From Fodinicola feengrottensis (GTDB lineage: Bacteria; Actinomycetota; Actinomycetes; Mycobacteriales; HKI-0501): 64,000 nucleotides of DNA. Both the position numbers and the translations under genes were made by a program. The notes under the pieces were generated by a model, which ran no database searches, was not told the DNA's origin, and worked only from the letters and a program-made list of their open reading frames with translations. Positions 10,048-20,018 of this stretch are shown in pieces. Each line of letters starts with the position of its first letter. Within the stretch, counting starts at the first letter, position 1. The stretch is taken from the NCBI RefSeq assembly GCF_010993775.1, contig NZ_WOTO01000021.1, forward strand, positions 1 through 64,000. The letters are read 5' to 3'.

Positions 10048-10527
10048 AGGTCGAGATCGCCGTCAACGGCGTGAAACGTACGGATGAGGTCGAGCCTCGC
10101 CTGCTGCTGGCGCATTATCTGCGCGAGGTCGCAGGATTGAAGGGCACCAACATCGGTTTGCGACACCTCGTCGTGCGGCGCTTGTACGGTCCACGTCGAC
10201 GGGGAGTCGGTGAAGTCCTGCACGGTTCTGGCCGTTCAGGCGGACGGCCGGCAAGTGACCACTGTGGAGGGTCTGGCGAGCGAAGACGGCACGATGCATC
10301 CGATGCAGCGGGCCTTCCAGCAGGAGCACGCGCTGCAGTGCGGGTTTTGTACGCCAGGCATGGTGATGGCGTCGATTGGGCTGCTGGCGGAGAATCCGGA
10401 TCCGACTGAGCAGGAGATCCGGGAGGGCCTGGAAGGCAACCTCTGCCGCTGCACCGGCTATCACAACATCGTCCGGGCCGTCCGCCTTGCCGCCGAAGGG
10501 ATCGCGCGTGATCCCCGCCGCTTTTGA
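10044..10527 (+). CDS. 2Fe-2S subunit of molybdenum hydroxylase (frameshifted)
   Basis: This is the small electron-transfer subunit (about 160 residues) carrying two [2Fe-2S] clusters. The frame breaks at the TTT run at 10157-10159. Reading it as TT restores [15 protein letters not shown], the plant-type ferredoxin cluster loop, followed by [14 protein letters not shown]. The C-terminal cluster ([10 protein letters not shown], then [12 protein letters not shown]) is intact. All eight Cys ligands are thus present once a single inserted T is removed. It overlaps the large-subunit gene by 4 nt and the FAD-subunit gene by 20 nt, consistent with one complex. Confidence 0.9.
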
Positions 10528-11325
10528 CTACGCACGGCCAGAAACGGTCGAGGAGGCCATCGGCCTTCTCGGTCAGCATGGCGACGAGGCGAAACTGCTG
10601 GCCGGTGGGCATTCCTTGCTGCCGCTGATGAAACTGCGGTTCGCCAACCCCAGCGTGCTGATCGACATCGGCCGGCTGACGGATCTGTCGTACGTACGAG
10701 TGGAAGGTGACGAGCTCGCGATCGGTGCCTTGACGCGCTATTGCGACCTGGTTTCCGCTGACGTGGTCACGAAAGAAGCCCCGCTGCTCGGGTACGCGTC
10801 ATCGCTGGTCGGCGATCCGCAGGTGCGCCACCGCGGCACGATTGGCGGCACCCTCGTACACGCCGATCCCGCCTCGGACCTCCCAGCCGTCGTGCTGGCC
10901 ACCGGCGGTTCGCTGATCGCGCAGGGTCCGGCTGGTCGGCGGATCATTGGTGTCGACGACTTTTTTTTCGCGGCTTCTTCGAAACCGCGCTGGAACCGGA
11001 TGAGATCCTGGTGGAGGTTCGGCTGCCGCGTACGGGTGCGTGCCCGTGGGCGTATCAGAAATTCGTCCGGCGGGCCAACGACTGGGCGATCGTGGGAGCA
11101 GCCACAGTGGACGGTCGGGTCGGGCTGGTCAACATGGGCCAGACCCCGCTGCGCGCGACCGCGGTCGAAGAGGCACTCACGTCTGGCGCGAGTGTCTCGG
11201 AAGCGGCCGCACTGGCTGCCGACGGCACCGCGCCGGCCGCGGACATGCACGCGTCCGAGGAATTCCGCCGGCACCTCGCGAGAGTTCTCACTCGCCGAGC
11301 CCTGACCGCAGCCGAGGCCCGCTGA
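10508..11325 (+). CDS. FAD-binding subunit of molybdenum hydroxylase (frameshifted)
   Basis: This is the medium subunit (about 273 residues) that passes electrons from the Fe-S clusters to FAD. FAD-binding motifs are seen as [17 protein letters not shown] (about residues 32-48) and [20 protein letters not shown] (about 110-130), followed by the medium-subunit C-terminal domain ([14 protein letters not shown]). The frame changes in the T8 run at 10961-10968; six Ts give [20 protein letters not shown] 10508 lies inside the end of the 2Fe-2S gene. With its two neighbours it completes a three-subunit hydroxylase. Confidence 0.9.
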
Positions 11326-11327
11326 CG

Positions 11328-11966
11328 TTACCCCCCGACCGGGCCCCAGCGGGTTTTCTGGGCGGCCACGTACGCCCCGAAGTCGCCAACCATGTCCAGC
11401 TCACCACCGCTGACCAGCCACTGGATCTGCAGGCCGTCCAGGGCGGCGATGGTGAGGTGGACGAACCGCTCGACCGGCACCTCGGAGCGGAATTCGCCGG
11501 CGTCCAGGCCATGTTCGACGGCCGCGGTCAGCCACGCGTAGACGCCCGCGTAGTGCTGCTGAACCCAGTCGTGCGCGGGATGCGCCGGATCGATCGCCTC
11601 CGCACTCAGCGTGACGAAAAGCCGCACCTGGTTGGGCCGCTGACTGTTCCGCCGCACCAGCGCGATCAGCGCATCGAAGGCGGCCCAACCCAGCGGCGGT
11701 TGGCTGTCCACCTCCAGCAGCCGGCCGTCGATCTCATCCCGATGGTCCAGCGCGGCCACCAAAAGTGCCACCTTGGAGGGAAAATGGTGCAGCAGACCGG
11801 ACTGGCTCAGCCCCGCCAGCTCAGCGACCTGCGCGATCGACGTGCCGCGATAGCCGGCGGCGGCGAACAAGTCGAGCGCCACCTCCAGCACCCGGGCGCG
11901 AGCCTGGTCACCGGCCGCGCTGGCGCGGTCGGTGACTGTCCGTCGATAGCGCCGCGGAAAGGACAT
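11328..11966 (-). CDS. TetR family regulator of the beta-glucoside operon
   Basis: This is a 212-residue TetR protein with the frame intact. The DNA-binding domain is at about residues 22-68 (ARARVLEVALDLFAAAGYRG, then QVAELAGLSQSGLLHHF). The C-terminal domain contains LFVTLSAEAIDPAHPAHDW, a pattern seen in TetR proteins near glycoside genes. It starts 4 bp after the stop of the GH3 gene, so it is the last gene of that operon. The position implies feedback control of beta-glucoside use. Its 3' end abuts the convergent hydroxylase operon. Confidence 0.88.
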   Translation of the reverse strand: MSFPRRYRRTVTDRASAAGDQARARVLEVALDLFAAAGYRGTSIAQVAELAGLSQSGLLHHFPSKVALLVAALDHRDEIDGRLLEVDSQPPLGWAAFDALIALVRRNSQRPNQVRLFVTLSAEAIDPAHPAHDWVQQHYAGVYAWLTAAVEHGLDAGEFRSEVPVERFVHLTIAALDGLQIQWLVSGGELDMVGDFGAYVAAQKTRWGPVGG

Positions 11967-11970
11967 CCGG

Positions 11971-14390
11971 TCAGCCTAGGGCGTCCGCGCGCAGCCCGTA
12001 CGTCCCCGAGCCCACGCGCGACCAGCAGCTCACCACCGCTGAGCGGCCGCCAGTCACCCCCTCCCAGACCCGCAGCACCCGGCTGTCCATTCGTACGGTC
12101 ACCGTCCGCCGCTCCCCCGGCGGCACGTCGTCCGCGATCGCCCAGCCGGCCAGCCGCACCGACTCACCTTCTGGGCGGACGTACACCTGGACGACCTCGC
12201 GACCCGGCCGGGTCCCGGTGTTTTCCAGCTCTACCAGCACATTTTCGTTTTCGACGCGGACGCTGTGGTACGCCCACGTCGTCCAGCCCAGCCCGTGCCC
12301 GAACCAGAACCGCGGCTCCTTCTCGCCGCCGTCCCAGCCGCGATAGCCGACCCGCACACTTTCCTCGTACACCAGCGATCCATCGGTCGGGACCGGTGAC
12401 CACGCCGGCCCATCTCCATCGGCAGCTGGGAAAGTCGTGACCAACCGGCCAGCGGCCTCCCGCAGCCCCAACAGCACGTCGGCGACCGCGTTGCCGCCCT
12501 CCTGACCCGGCAGGCCCACCCAGACCACCGCGTGCACGTCGTCCAGCCACGGCATCAGGACCGGCGTCGCCGCGTTCACCACCACAACCGTACGATCGGC
12601 GACCGCGGCCACCGCGCGGACCAGCTCGTCCTGGTCGCCCGGCAGCGCCAACGTGTGTTTGTCCACCGACTCGGTCTCCTGCTCGGTGGTCAGGCCGACA
12701 ACCACCACGGCCGTACCCGCTCCCGACGCGGCCTCGACAGCGGCCGCGATGACCTCGACGGACGGCCGTGGCGCCGGCCGGGCGACCACGCCGAGCAGGC
12801 CCAGTGCACCCTGCGAGGTGTCCAGCCGGGCGGTCAGCCGGCTGCCCTGGCCGGCGGTGACGATGGTGGTCCACACCGGCGGGCTCAGGATGGCCGCGCC
12901 GAGGTCACCCGCGCTCAACACCAGCTCGACCTGGTGCTCGACGCCGTCGATCTCGACCGTCCAACGGCCGGCGCCTCGTACGCCCACCTCTACCTCGGTC
13001 GGCGCGGCCAGGTCCAACTCGGCGGCCAGTTCGACCCCGGCGGCGCCTTCGTGCGCGCTGGTCGTCATACCCAGCGCGATCATCGCGAGGTCGCTGGCGG
13101 TCGACGCGAGCTCCTCGCCGTCGGCCCGCCGGCTGGTGATCCGGATGCCCGGCATGCCGGTCTCCGGATCCCGTACGAACCGCGGATCGGCCACGTCCGG
13201 CGACTGGCGCACCTCGACTCCGTCGACCACCCGGACCCGGTCCGCACCCAGCGCCGCGACCAACCCCTCGGCGATGCTCACCACGTGCGGCGGACGGACC
13301 TGCGCGGACCCACCGCCCTGCGCGACCGTACCAAGAGCGTGCCGCCCGACCAGCACCAATGGCCTCGCCGCGGTCGGCGCGGCAGGATCCAGCGGCAGCG
13401 TCGAGCCCTCGTTGGTCAGCACCGTCATGCCACCCGCGGCGAGGGCACGCAGTTGCTCCCGCCGGACCGGGTCGGTTGGACCCGGCAAGCCCCGACCGGC
13501 ACCGGATCCGTCCACCACGCACCCACCCGGCTGGCCAACCGCAGCAGCCGGCGGGCGTGCTCCCTTACCACCTCCTCGGTCACCTCACCGGCGCGTACGG
13601 CCGCGAGCAACTGGTCACCCCACGGCCCCTGCGGACCCGGCATCACCAGGTCCTGCCCACCATTCGCGGACGGCACGGTGGTCTTGGTGGCGAACCAGTC
13701 GGACATCACCAGCCCGTCCCAGCCCCACTGTCCTTTGAGGACACCGTTGATCAACTCGTCGTGCTCGGTCGCGGCGACGCCGTTGATGTCGTTGTACGCC
13801 GCCATCACCGTCCACGGATGCGCGTCCTGGATCGCGATTTCGAAGGGCAGCAAGTAAAGTTCGTTCAGCGCCCGCGCATCGACCACCGAGTTGACGGTGT
13901 GCCGCTCGGTTTCCGATTCGTTGGCCACGAAATGCTTCACGCACGCGCCGACCCCGAGGGCCTGCAGGCCTCGTACGTACCCCGCGGCATCCGGCCGGTC
14001 GGTCAGCAGTGGATCCTCCGAGTACGCCTCGAAAAGCCGGCCGCCCAGTGGGGTCCGGTGCAGGTTCACGGTTGGTCCGAGCACCACATGCACGCCCTGC
14101 GCGAGCGCTTCCTCGGCAAGCAGCCGGCCGACGCCGTCGGCCACTTTTTCGTCCCACGACGAGGCAAGCAGGGTCGCGTTCGGCAGCAGCGACACCCGCC
14201 GACCGCCAGTGAACTCGGAGCCGCGAACGCCGGTTGGGCCGTCCGAGAACACCATCGGCGCGAGGCCGATGGACTCTTCGCCGTACAGCTCGAACATCGC
14301 CGACCCGGTCAGCAGCCGGACGACCTGCTCGACGCTGAGGCTGGCCAGCGCCTTCTCCAGCTCTGGTGGGTCGGTGGGTGTAAAAGTCAC
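11971..14390 (-). CDS. Glycoside hydrolase family 3 beta-glucosidase (frameshifted)
   Basis: This GH3 enzyme of about 805 residues hydrolyses terminal beta-D-glucosyl (or related) residues. The N-terminal (beta/alpha)8 domain has FSDGPTGVRG, KHFVANESETERHTVNS and the nucleophile motif GLVMSDWFAT (Asp). A (alpha/beta)6 sandwich follows (MTVLTNEGSTLPLD), then a PA14-like insert (RGAGRWTVEIDG) and a C-terminal fibronectin-III-like domain (VELENTGTRPGREVVQVYV). The frame changes once near 13505-13515. GTG 14390 has AAGGAG 6 nt upstream. No signal peptide is seen, so the enzyme is probably cytoplasmic and acts on sugars brought in by the upstream MFS transporter. A regulator follows. Confidence 0.9.
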
Positions 14391-14411
14391 CTGTACTCCT
14401 TCGGACTTTTG

Positions 14412-15841
14412 TCAGCGGACGCTGCGAATGGGCACGATGGCGAGGCCGCCCAGAGCACACCGGATGCCGGCGCCCCACATCAGCCGAGGTAGTTGCCGGT
14501 GGCCGCCGAGCCGATCCCCAGCAGGACGCCCCCAGGGCCGCGGCGAGCGACTGCGGAAAGTGCGTTGGCGATGTTGAGCACTCCTAGTGTCCTGCGTCTG
14601 AGGTTCGTTGCTCTATTCGGTGATCCAGACGGTGATCTGAGTGCGCCGGAGGATCGTCCTCATACTGGTGTGTATGTGGGCGATTCTCCGGTGCTCTCAG
14701 TCGCCGTCTGAGCGCCGGAGAAAGTAGCGAACCTCGGGCGCAGGACACTAGATCCTTGGCCGCATCGTGCTTGCTCGGCAACACGTCGATCACCAGCGCG
14801 GTGTCGACGGCGACGTAGATCCCGAACCCGAGGCCCATGATGGCCTCCACAACGTAGAACCAGCCAAGCGAGTGGATGTGCGCGAGGACGACCAGTCCGA
14901 CCGCGAAAACCAGCGTCGAGCCGATCACGAAAGGCTTTCGCCGGCCAGTACGGTCGGACAGCCAGCCGCCGAATTTCGCCGTCCAGCACCAACGCGATCG
15001 TGTAGATCAGCACTCCGGTGGCGAGCGCCTTCACCGCATCCTCGGCGGTGAGGCCAATCTGGTTCTCCAGATAGAAAACTCGGTACGAGATGAACATAAA
15101 GGCCGCCAGCGTCAACAGAAACCGGGAAATCCAGGCGTACCCGAAATCTGGATACCGGATCGGATTGACCCAGAACGTCTTCGCGAACGCCAGCCAGCCA
15201 CTGATCACCGGCCACTCGGAGATCACCTTGTCCGGCAACACAAACGCGTAGAGGACGACGGTCGCGAGCGCGAACCCGGCCGGCAGCACGAAAAGCAGGA
15301 CCATGTTGTGGACGAACAGGCTCGCCGTGTACGCGGCCACCAGGATGCCGATGTTCTGCATCACGCCCACGTTCGCGGACACTCCACCGCGCCGGTGCTC
15401 GGGCACCTGATCGGCGATGGTGGCCAGCAGTGGCGCCAAAATCGCGTTGCCGGCAAGCTGGGCCAGGCACCAGCCGGCCAGCAGCGCCGGCACGGTGGGC
15501 GCGATCGCCACCATCGCCAACGCGATCACGAAGACCAGGCCACCGCCCACCATCCAGGGCCGCCGCCGGCCCCACCGCGAGGTCGTCAGGTCACTCAGCC
15601 GGCCGAACACCGGGTTCGCGATCATCGCCACGAAGGCCGCCACCGCCAGCACGTTCCCGTTCACCGTGGCCGCCGCCGGTCCGCTCACCAGAGTTTGGGT
15701 TTTCACCGCCAGGCTGACGGTGACCGGCGCCAGCAACGCGACGAACAGGCCGAACTGCGCGAACGCCATCGTCCAGACGACCGGTCTCGACACGTTCTCG
15801 ACGACATCCGGCGGAACAGTCTGTGTGTTGGGGTTGGCCAT
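14412..15841 (-). pseudogene. MFS (glycoside-type) transporter truncated by a MITE
   Basis: This is a sugar transporter of the GPH/MFS type. ATG 15841 is chosen because GAGGAG lies 8 nt upstream, giving MANPNTQTVPPDVVENVSRP. Helices and the loop RLSDLTTSRWGRRRPWMVGG are clear, and a second loop (LSDRTGRRKPFVIGSTL) appears after a frame change near 14985. At LPSKHDAAKDL the gene runs into a 168-bp element whose minus-strand reading ends in an in-frame TAG at its far edge. Beyond it the original C-terminus is still recognisable (VLNIANAL, LLGIGSAATGNYLG, GLAIVPIRSV, stop 14412-14414), with further indels. The MITE removes about 50 residues, including the last helices, so this copy is likely non-functional or altered. 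It is the first gene of the GH3 operon. Confidence 0.85.
14584..14751. mobile_element. Foldback MITE 1 (168 bp), inserted in the MFS gene
   Basis: The ends are CTAGTGTCCTGCG at the left and its exact inverse at the right. The terminal inverted repeats extend to 24 bp with two mismatches. The two halves pair along nearly their whole length and meet at a CATAC...GTATG apex around 14661-14675. Removing it together with one CTAG restores the host reading frame (AKDL then GVLNIAN), so CTAG is the target site and the duplication is CTAG or its inner TA. It encodes nothing. CTAG/TA targeting is known for the IS630-Tc1 group, which is the likely source of its transposase. No such transposase is in this window. 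Confidence 0.88.
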
Positions 15842-15985
15842 GGACCCACTCCTCACGTCACCCGACCGAGTGGTTGGTCGGCTAAACGGTACGTGAGGGC
15901 GTACGTCTCGTGAAGCCCCTCACCGAAAGTCGTCCAGTATGTCCGTGACCAGCGCGGATTGCGGCAATGTCCGTACGCGGGTTTG

Positions 15986-16040
15986 CTCGTGTTTGAGTAG
16001 TCCTACTTGACTAGCGATGGATACTCGTGTTTGAGTAGTC
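15986..16040. promoter_or_regulatory. PadR promoter region with a 17-bp direct repeat
   Basis: CTCGTGTTTGAGTAGTC occurs twice, at 15986-16002 and 16024-16040, with starts 38 bp apart. The second copy ends two bases before the PadR start codon. Next to the first copy, AGTAGTCCTACT is itself an inverted repeat. The arrangement fits an autoregulatory operator for the PadR gene that follows. No Shine-Dalgarno sequence is seen, so the mRNA may be leaderless or nearly so. Confidence 0.6.
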
Positions 16041-16042
16041 AC

Positions 16043-16585
16043 ATGCTGGGAACCAGGTTGTTCATCCTCGGAGCGCTCGCCCAGGGCGGGCCGATGCACG
16101 GGCACAAGATCCGCGGCGCGGCTCAGCAGGATCGGGTCGAGCTGTGGTCCGACATCAAGCCGGGCTCGCTTTACGGCGCCCTGCGGCGAATGGCGGACGA
16201 GGGGCTCGTCGAGGTCGTACGCACCGAACAGGACGGAAATCTGCCGGCCCGCACGGTTTACGCGATCACCGACAACGGCCGCGCCGACCTCACCTCGCAG
16301 ATCCACGCCGTACTCGCCGACGCGCAGCTACGGCCCGACCCAATGCACCTGGTCCTGCAGCATGCCGACGAGTTGGACCCAGCCGAGTTCCGTACGGCCA
16401 TCCTGGCCCGCCGGGACGCGTACGCCACGCATCTCGACTTCATGCGCCACCTGCTCACCGAGGCCGAGCCCTATCTGACCGGCCTGGAACCGCTCGCGTT
16501 CGAGCACATCTTCCTGCGGCTGGAGGCCGAGCTCCAGTGGCACGACCGGCTGCTGGCCGCCGTCCCCCTTTCCGAAAAGAGTTGA
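16043..16585 (+). CDS. PadR family transcriptional regulator
   Basis: This is a 180-residue PadR-type repressor with the frame intact. ATG 16043 gives the standard opening MLGTRLFILGALAQGGPMHG. The winged helix continues with KPGSLYGALRRMADEGLVEV and RTVYAITDNGRADL (about residues 10-85). A helical dimerisation domain follows. It ends 2 bp before the FAD monooxygenase gene, a common PadR-monooxygenase pairing in which the regulator controls a detoxifying enzyme. Confidence 0.92.
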   Translation: MLGTRLFILGALAQGGPMHGHKIRGAAQQDRVELWSDIKPGSLYGALRRMADEGLVEVVRTEQDGNLPARTVYAITDNGRADLTSQIHAVLADAQLRPDPMHLVLQHADELDPAEFRTAILARRDAYATHLDFMRHLLTEAEPYLTGLEPLAFEHIFLRLEAELQWHDRLLAAVPLSEKS

Positions 16586-16587
16586 TT

Positions 16588-17946
16588 ATGTCAACGAAAT
16601 CCCCGCACGTTCTGGTCATCGGCGGTGGCATCGGCGGTCTTTGCCTTGCCCAGGGCCTGAAAAAAAAAGGCCGGCGTCAGCGTCGCCGTCTACGAGCGCG
16701 ACTTCACCCCCGACGCCCGCCAACAGGGCTACCGCATCAATGTCAACAGTGCCGGCGCGACAGCTCTGCGCGACTGCCTATCCGGCCCACTCTGGGACGT
16801 ACTCATCGCCACCGCGGGCGACGCCGGACGCGGGATCGCTTTCATGGATGAGAAAATGCACGAGCTGGTGACTCTTCGCGCGGACGGCCCCGGCCCGGAC
16901 TCGACCGACCCCACTCATGGCGAGCACGCCGTCAGCCGCATTACGTTACGTAAGATCCTGCTCGCCGGCCTGGGCGATCTTGTCCACTTCGACAAGGAAT
17001 TCGTCCGCTACGAGTCCCATATGGACGGCACGGTCACCGCGATTTTCGCTGACGGCACCACCGCCACCGGCGATATCCTGATCGGCGCCGACGGCAGCCG
17101 TTCGCGCGTACGCGCCCAACTCCTGCCCGCCGCCACCGTGACCGACATTCCGGCGGTGGGTTGCGCCGGCAAACTGATGCTGACTGAGCAAACTCTGCGT
17201 TGGCTGCCTTCCAGCCTGACGACCAGGAAAAAAACGTCTTCTGGCCTCGCCAGGACTTCCTTTTCACCGCCGTCTTCCGTCGCCGCGAAGACCCCGCCGA
17301 GATAGCCGAGCGCATCGGCGACCAACTCGCCACCCTCGGCCTGGACGCGAAGGAATTGATCGAGGACTCCCGCGACAACGACTACGTGATGTGGGCGATG
17401 ATCGGCCACCGCGACACTTTTTTCCGCCCGATTTCAGCGACGCCACCGGAGAAACCATCCGGGCCACCATCAAAGGCCGCATTGCCACCTGGCATCCCCA
17501 CCTGCGCCGGCTCATCGCCGAATCAGCGCACGACCAGCTCCGTGCCGTCGGTTTCACCGCCGCCACCCCCGTCCCGGCGTGGCGGACCAGCAACGTGACC
17601 GTGCTCGGCGACGCCATCCACCACATGCCGCCAGTGGGCGGGCTCGGCGGAAACACCGCTCTCCGCGATGCCCGGCTGCTGTGCCAGCCCCCTCACCCGC
17701 GTCGATGCCGGAACCTCCGCGCTCCTTCCCGCCATCGAGAATTATGAAGCGGCGCTGCGAAAATACGGCTTCGAAACCGTCGGCGAAGCCGTTCGCAACA
17801 CCCGGCAGGCCATCAGCCGCAACCCCGTCGGCCGCAGCCTCACCCGTACGTTCTTCCGCGTCTGCGGTGCCGTACCAGCCATCCGCCGTGCCACCCTGGA
17901 AGACTCCGACGTATACGACCCCCAACCCGTCGAACCCGCACGGTAG
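16588..17946 (+). CDS. FAD-dependent monooxygenase, UbiH/TetX-like (heavily frameshifted)
   Basis: This is a single-component flavoprotein hydroxylase of about 450 residues. The N-terminus carries the FAD loop (VLVIGGGIGGLCLAQGL, GxGxxG). The middle has the DG motif (ILIGADGSRSRVRAQL) and the third FAD motif (VTVLGDAIHHMPPVGGLGG). At least four frame changes are needed: at the A9 run 16660-16668, near 17200, in the T6 run near 17420, and in the C5 run near 17690. Each break is homopolymer-associated or close to one, and the motifs line up with the family on both sides. It follows PadR by 2 bp. The substrate is unknown; an aromatic or antibiotic-like compound is typical for the family. Confidence 0.85.
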
Positions 17947-18079
17947 TTTCTCCGGTCACTCTTGTCGGGTGTCCGGAGGCTCGAGCTACGACTTCCAGTG
18001 AGTGGAAGGCGGCTTTCGGGACTGGCTGGGACCGAGCAAGGTGAACGGAAGCTGTGATGCCGGCGGAGGGGGCAGTCGG

Positions 18080-18878
18080 GTGAAGCGTGACACCTCGGCG
18101 CCGGCGCGAAGTGTGGCTGAGCGGGTGCTGAGCATCCTGGAGGTGTTCAACCCGGAACGACCGACGCTGCGGTTGAGTGACATCAGCCGGCACACCGGGA
18201 TGCCTCTGACGACCACCCATCGGCTCGTCCGCGAACTGGTGTCGTGGGGTGCACTGGAGCGTGATCAGCGCGGTGGCTACTGGATCGGTCTGCGGCTCTG
18301 GGAAGTGGGCGCATTGGCACCGCGCAGCCTCGGTCTACGCGAAGCCGCACTGCCCTTCATGGAGGATCTGTACGAGGCTACGCACGAAAATGTGCAGCTC
18401 GCGGTCCGAGACGGTCGGGACGGCGTGTACGTCGAACGCATCACCGGCTGGGACGCGGTCACCGTACGCACCAAGGTCGGCGCGCGCTGGGCCGCTGCAC
18501 GCCACCGGCGTGGGGCTGGTGCTTCTCGCGTACGCACCGCACGACGTTCAGGAGCAGGTGCTGGCCGAGCCGCTCGTACGGTTCACTGACAAGACGATCA
18601 CCAGTGCGCAGCAGCTGCGCCGGGTGTTGACCGAGGTCCGCCGCACCGGCGTCGCGGTCAGCGACGGACAGATCACCCTCGACGCGCTGTCGGTGGCGGC
18701 CCCGATCCGCGATCCGCAGGGCGAGGTCGCCGCGTCGATTTCGCTGGTAGTGCGCACCAACGGCACCGATCCGCTGTCGCTGGCCGCGGCCGTACGCGCC
18801 GCCGCCCGCGGGGTTTCCCGAGTCTTGCGCGGATCGCCGGCCCGGCCGGAGCCCACCACCATCGACGACACCGCCTGA
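18080..18878 (+). CDS. IclR-family transcriptional regulator (frameshifted)
   Basis: This is an IclR regulator of about 265 residues. GTG 18080 is chosen for the GGAGGGGG sequence about 10 nt upstream. The winged helix reads SVAERVLSILEVFNPERPTL and ISRHTGMPLTTTHRLVREL (about residues 10-65). The effector domain (NVQLAVRDGRDGVYVERITG) is interrupted at GGG 18489-18491. Reading GG gives RWPLHATGVGLVLLAYAP, the canonical IclR motif. Eleven bases separate it from the MetE-like gene, so the two probably form an operon or a regulator-target pair. Confidence 0.87.
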
Positions 18879-18888
18879 GGAAGCACCC

Positions 18889-20004
18889 ATGACCGTACGC
18901 ACCCGGCCACCCTTTCGCGCCGACCACGTGGGAAGCCTGCTCCGCCCGCAAAAACTCCTGGAAGCGCGGGAAAGTTTCGCGGCCGGCCGGCTCGACTCGG
19001 CACAGTTGCGGGCAGTCGAGGACGACTGCATCCGCGAAGTCGTACGGATGCAGGAAAACGTGGGCCTGCGGTCAGCCACCGACGGCGAGTTCCGCCGCGG
19101 GTCGTGGCACATGGACTTCATCTACCAGCTTGGCGGGGTCACCAAGGTCACCGAGAACATCCAGGTCCAGTTCCGTAACAGCGAAGGCACGATCGAGTTC
19201 ACCCCCTCCGGCATCCACGTGGACGCGCCGATCTCGCTGCGAAAGACCATCTTCGGAGAAGATTTCCGGTTCCTGCGGTCGATCGTCACTACCACCGCCA
19301 AACAAACCATTCCGTCGCCCAGCATGGTCCACTACCGCGGCGGCCGGGCGTCCATCGACGAGCGGGTCTATCCGGATCTGGACGAGTTCTGGGATGACCT
19401 TTCGGCCGCGTACGCGGCGGAAATCCGTGGCCTCGCCGACCTCGGTGCCACGTATGTGCAGCTCGACGACACCAGCCTCGCCTATCTCAATGATCCAGCG
19501 CAGCGTGCGCAGATCACCCGGATGGGTGCCGACGGCGAACACCAACACCTGCGCAACATCAGGCAAATCAACGAAGCCCTCAAAGACAAACCCGAGGGCC
19601 TCACCGTCACCACTCACCTGTGTCGGGGCAACTTCCGATCGTCGTGGGTGGCCGAGGGTGGGTACGACTTCGTTGCCGAGCCGTTGTTCGGCGAGCTCGC
19701 CGTCGATGGGTTCTTCCTGGAGTTCGACGACGCGCGGTCGGGCGGCTTCGAGCCGCTTCGGTTCGTGCCTAAGGGAAAGATGGTCGTCCTGGGTTTGGTG
19801 ACGACCAAACGTCCGGAGCTGGAAAGCAAGGATGACCTCAAGCGGCGCATCGACGAAGCGGCCAAGTACGTGGACCTCGACCAGTTGGCAATCTCTGGGC
19901 AATGCGGCTTCTCGTCCACGGTGGAAGGAAATGCGCTCACTTACGACGAGCAGGTCGCCAAGCTCGCACTGATCGTGGAAACCGCCGCCGAAGTCTGGGG
20001 CTAG
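18889..20004 (+). CDS. MetE-like methyltransferase (YxjG/YxjH-type, cobalamin-independent methionine synthase C-domain)
   Basis: This is a 371-residue protein matching the C-terminal catalytic barrel of MetE in stand-alone form, with the frame intact. The start region FRADHVGSLLRPQ is typical. Substrate-side features include GATYVQLDDTSLAYL. Zinc-ligand candidates are THLCRGN (His and Cys) and the C-terminal Cys in ISGQCGFSST. Stand-alone MetE-like proteins transfer methyl groups in methionine or other sulfur metabolism, often from non-folate donors. Here the IclR partner, not a methionine-type control element, suggests a catabolic role. The stop TAG lies in the CTAGTACTAC palindrome. Confidence 0.88.
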   Translation: MTVRTRPPFRADHVGSLLRPQKLLEARESFAAGRLDSAQLRAVEDDCIREVVRMQENVGLRSATDGEFRRGSWHMDFIYQLGGVTKVTENIQVQFRNSEGTIEFTPSGIHVDAPISLRKTIFGEDFRFLRSIVTTTAKQTIPSPSMVHYRGGRASIDERVYPDLDEFWDDLSAAYAAEIRGLADLGATYVQLDDTSLAYLNDPAQRAQITRMGADGEHQHLRNIRQINEALKDKPEGLTVTTHLCRGNFRSSWVAEGGYDFVAEPLFGELAVDGFFLEFDDARSGGFEPLRFVPKGKMVVLGLVTTKRPELESKDDLKRRIDEAAKYVDLDQLAISGQCGFSSTVEGNALTYDEQVAKLALIVETAAEVWG

Positions 20005-20018
20005 TACTACAGTACTAG
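20001..20018. terminator. 18-bp palindrome holding the stop codons of two convergent genes
   Basis: CTAGTACTACAGTACTAG has perfect 8-bp arms around AC. The plus-strand gene stops at TAG 20002-20004 and the minus-strand gene stops at TAG, read from 20017-20015. It may act as a short bidirectional terminator, although there is no T-tract. The 10-mer CTAGTACTAC recurs at 21488, and TAGTACTAC at 34712. Confidence 0.45.

Noticed and set aside
10157..10968. Programmed ribosomal frameshifting as an explanation for the T-run breaks in the hydroxylase subunits
   Set aside because: Breaks of both signs occur in dozens of unrelated genes, with no slippery heptamer plus structure common to them. Sequencing indels explain them more simply.
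16588..17946. Three or four small separate proteins in place of one FAD monooxygenase
   Set aside because: The pieces carry successive motifs of a single flavin hydroxylase in the correct order and spacing, and the breaks lie at or near homopolymers.
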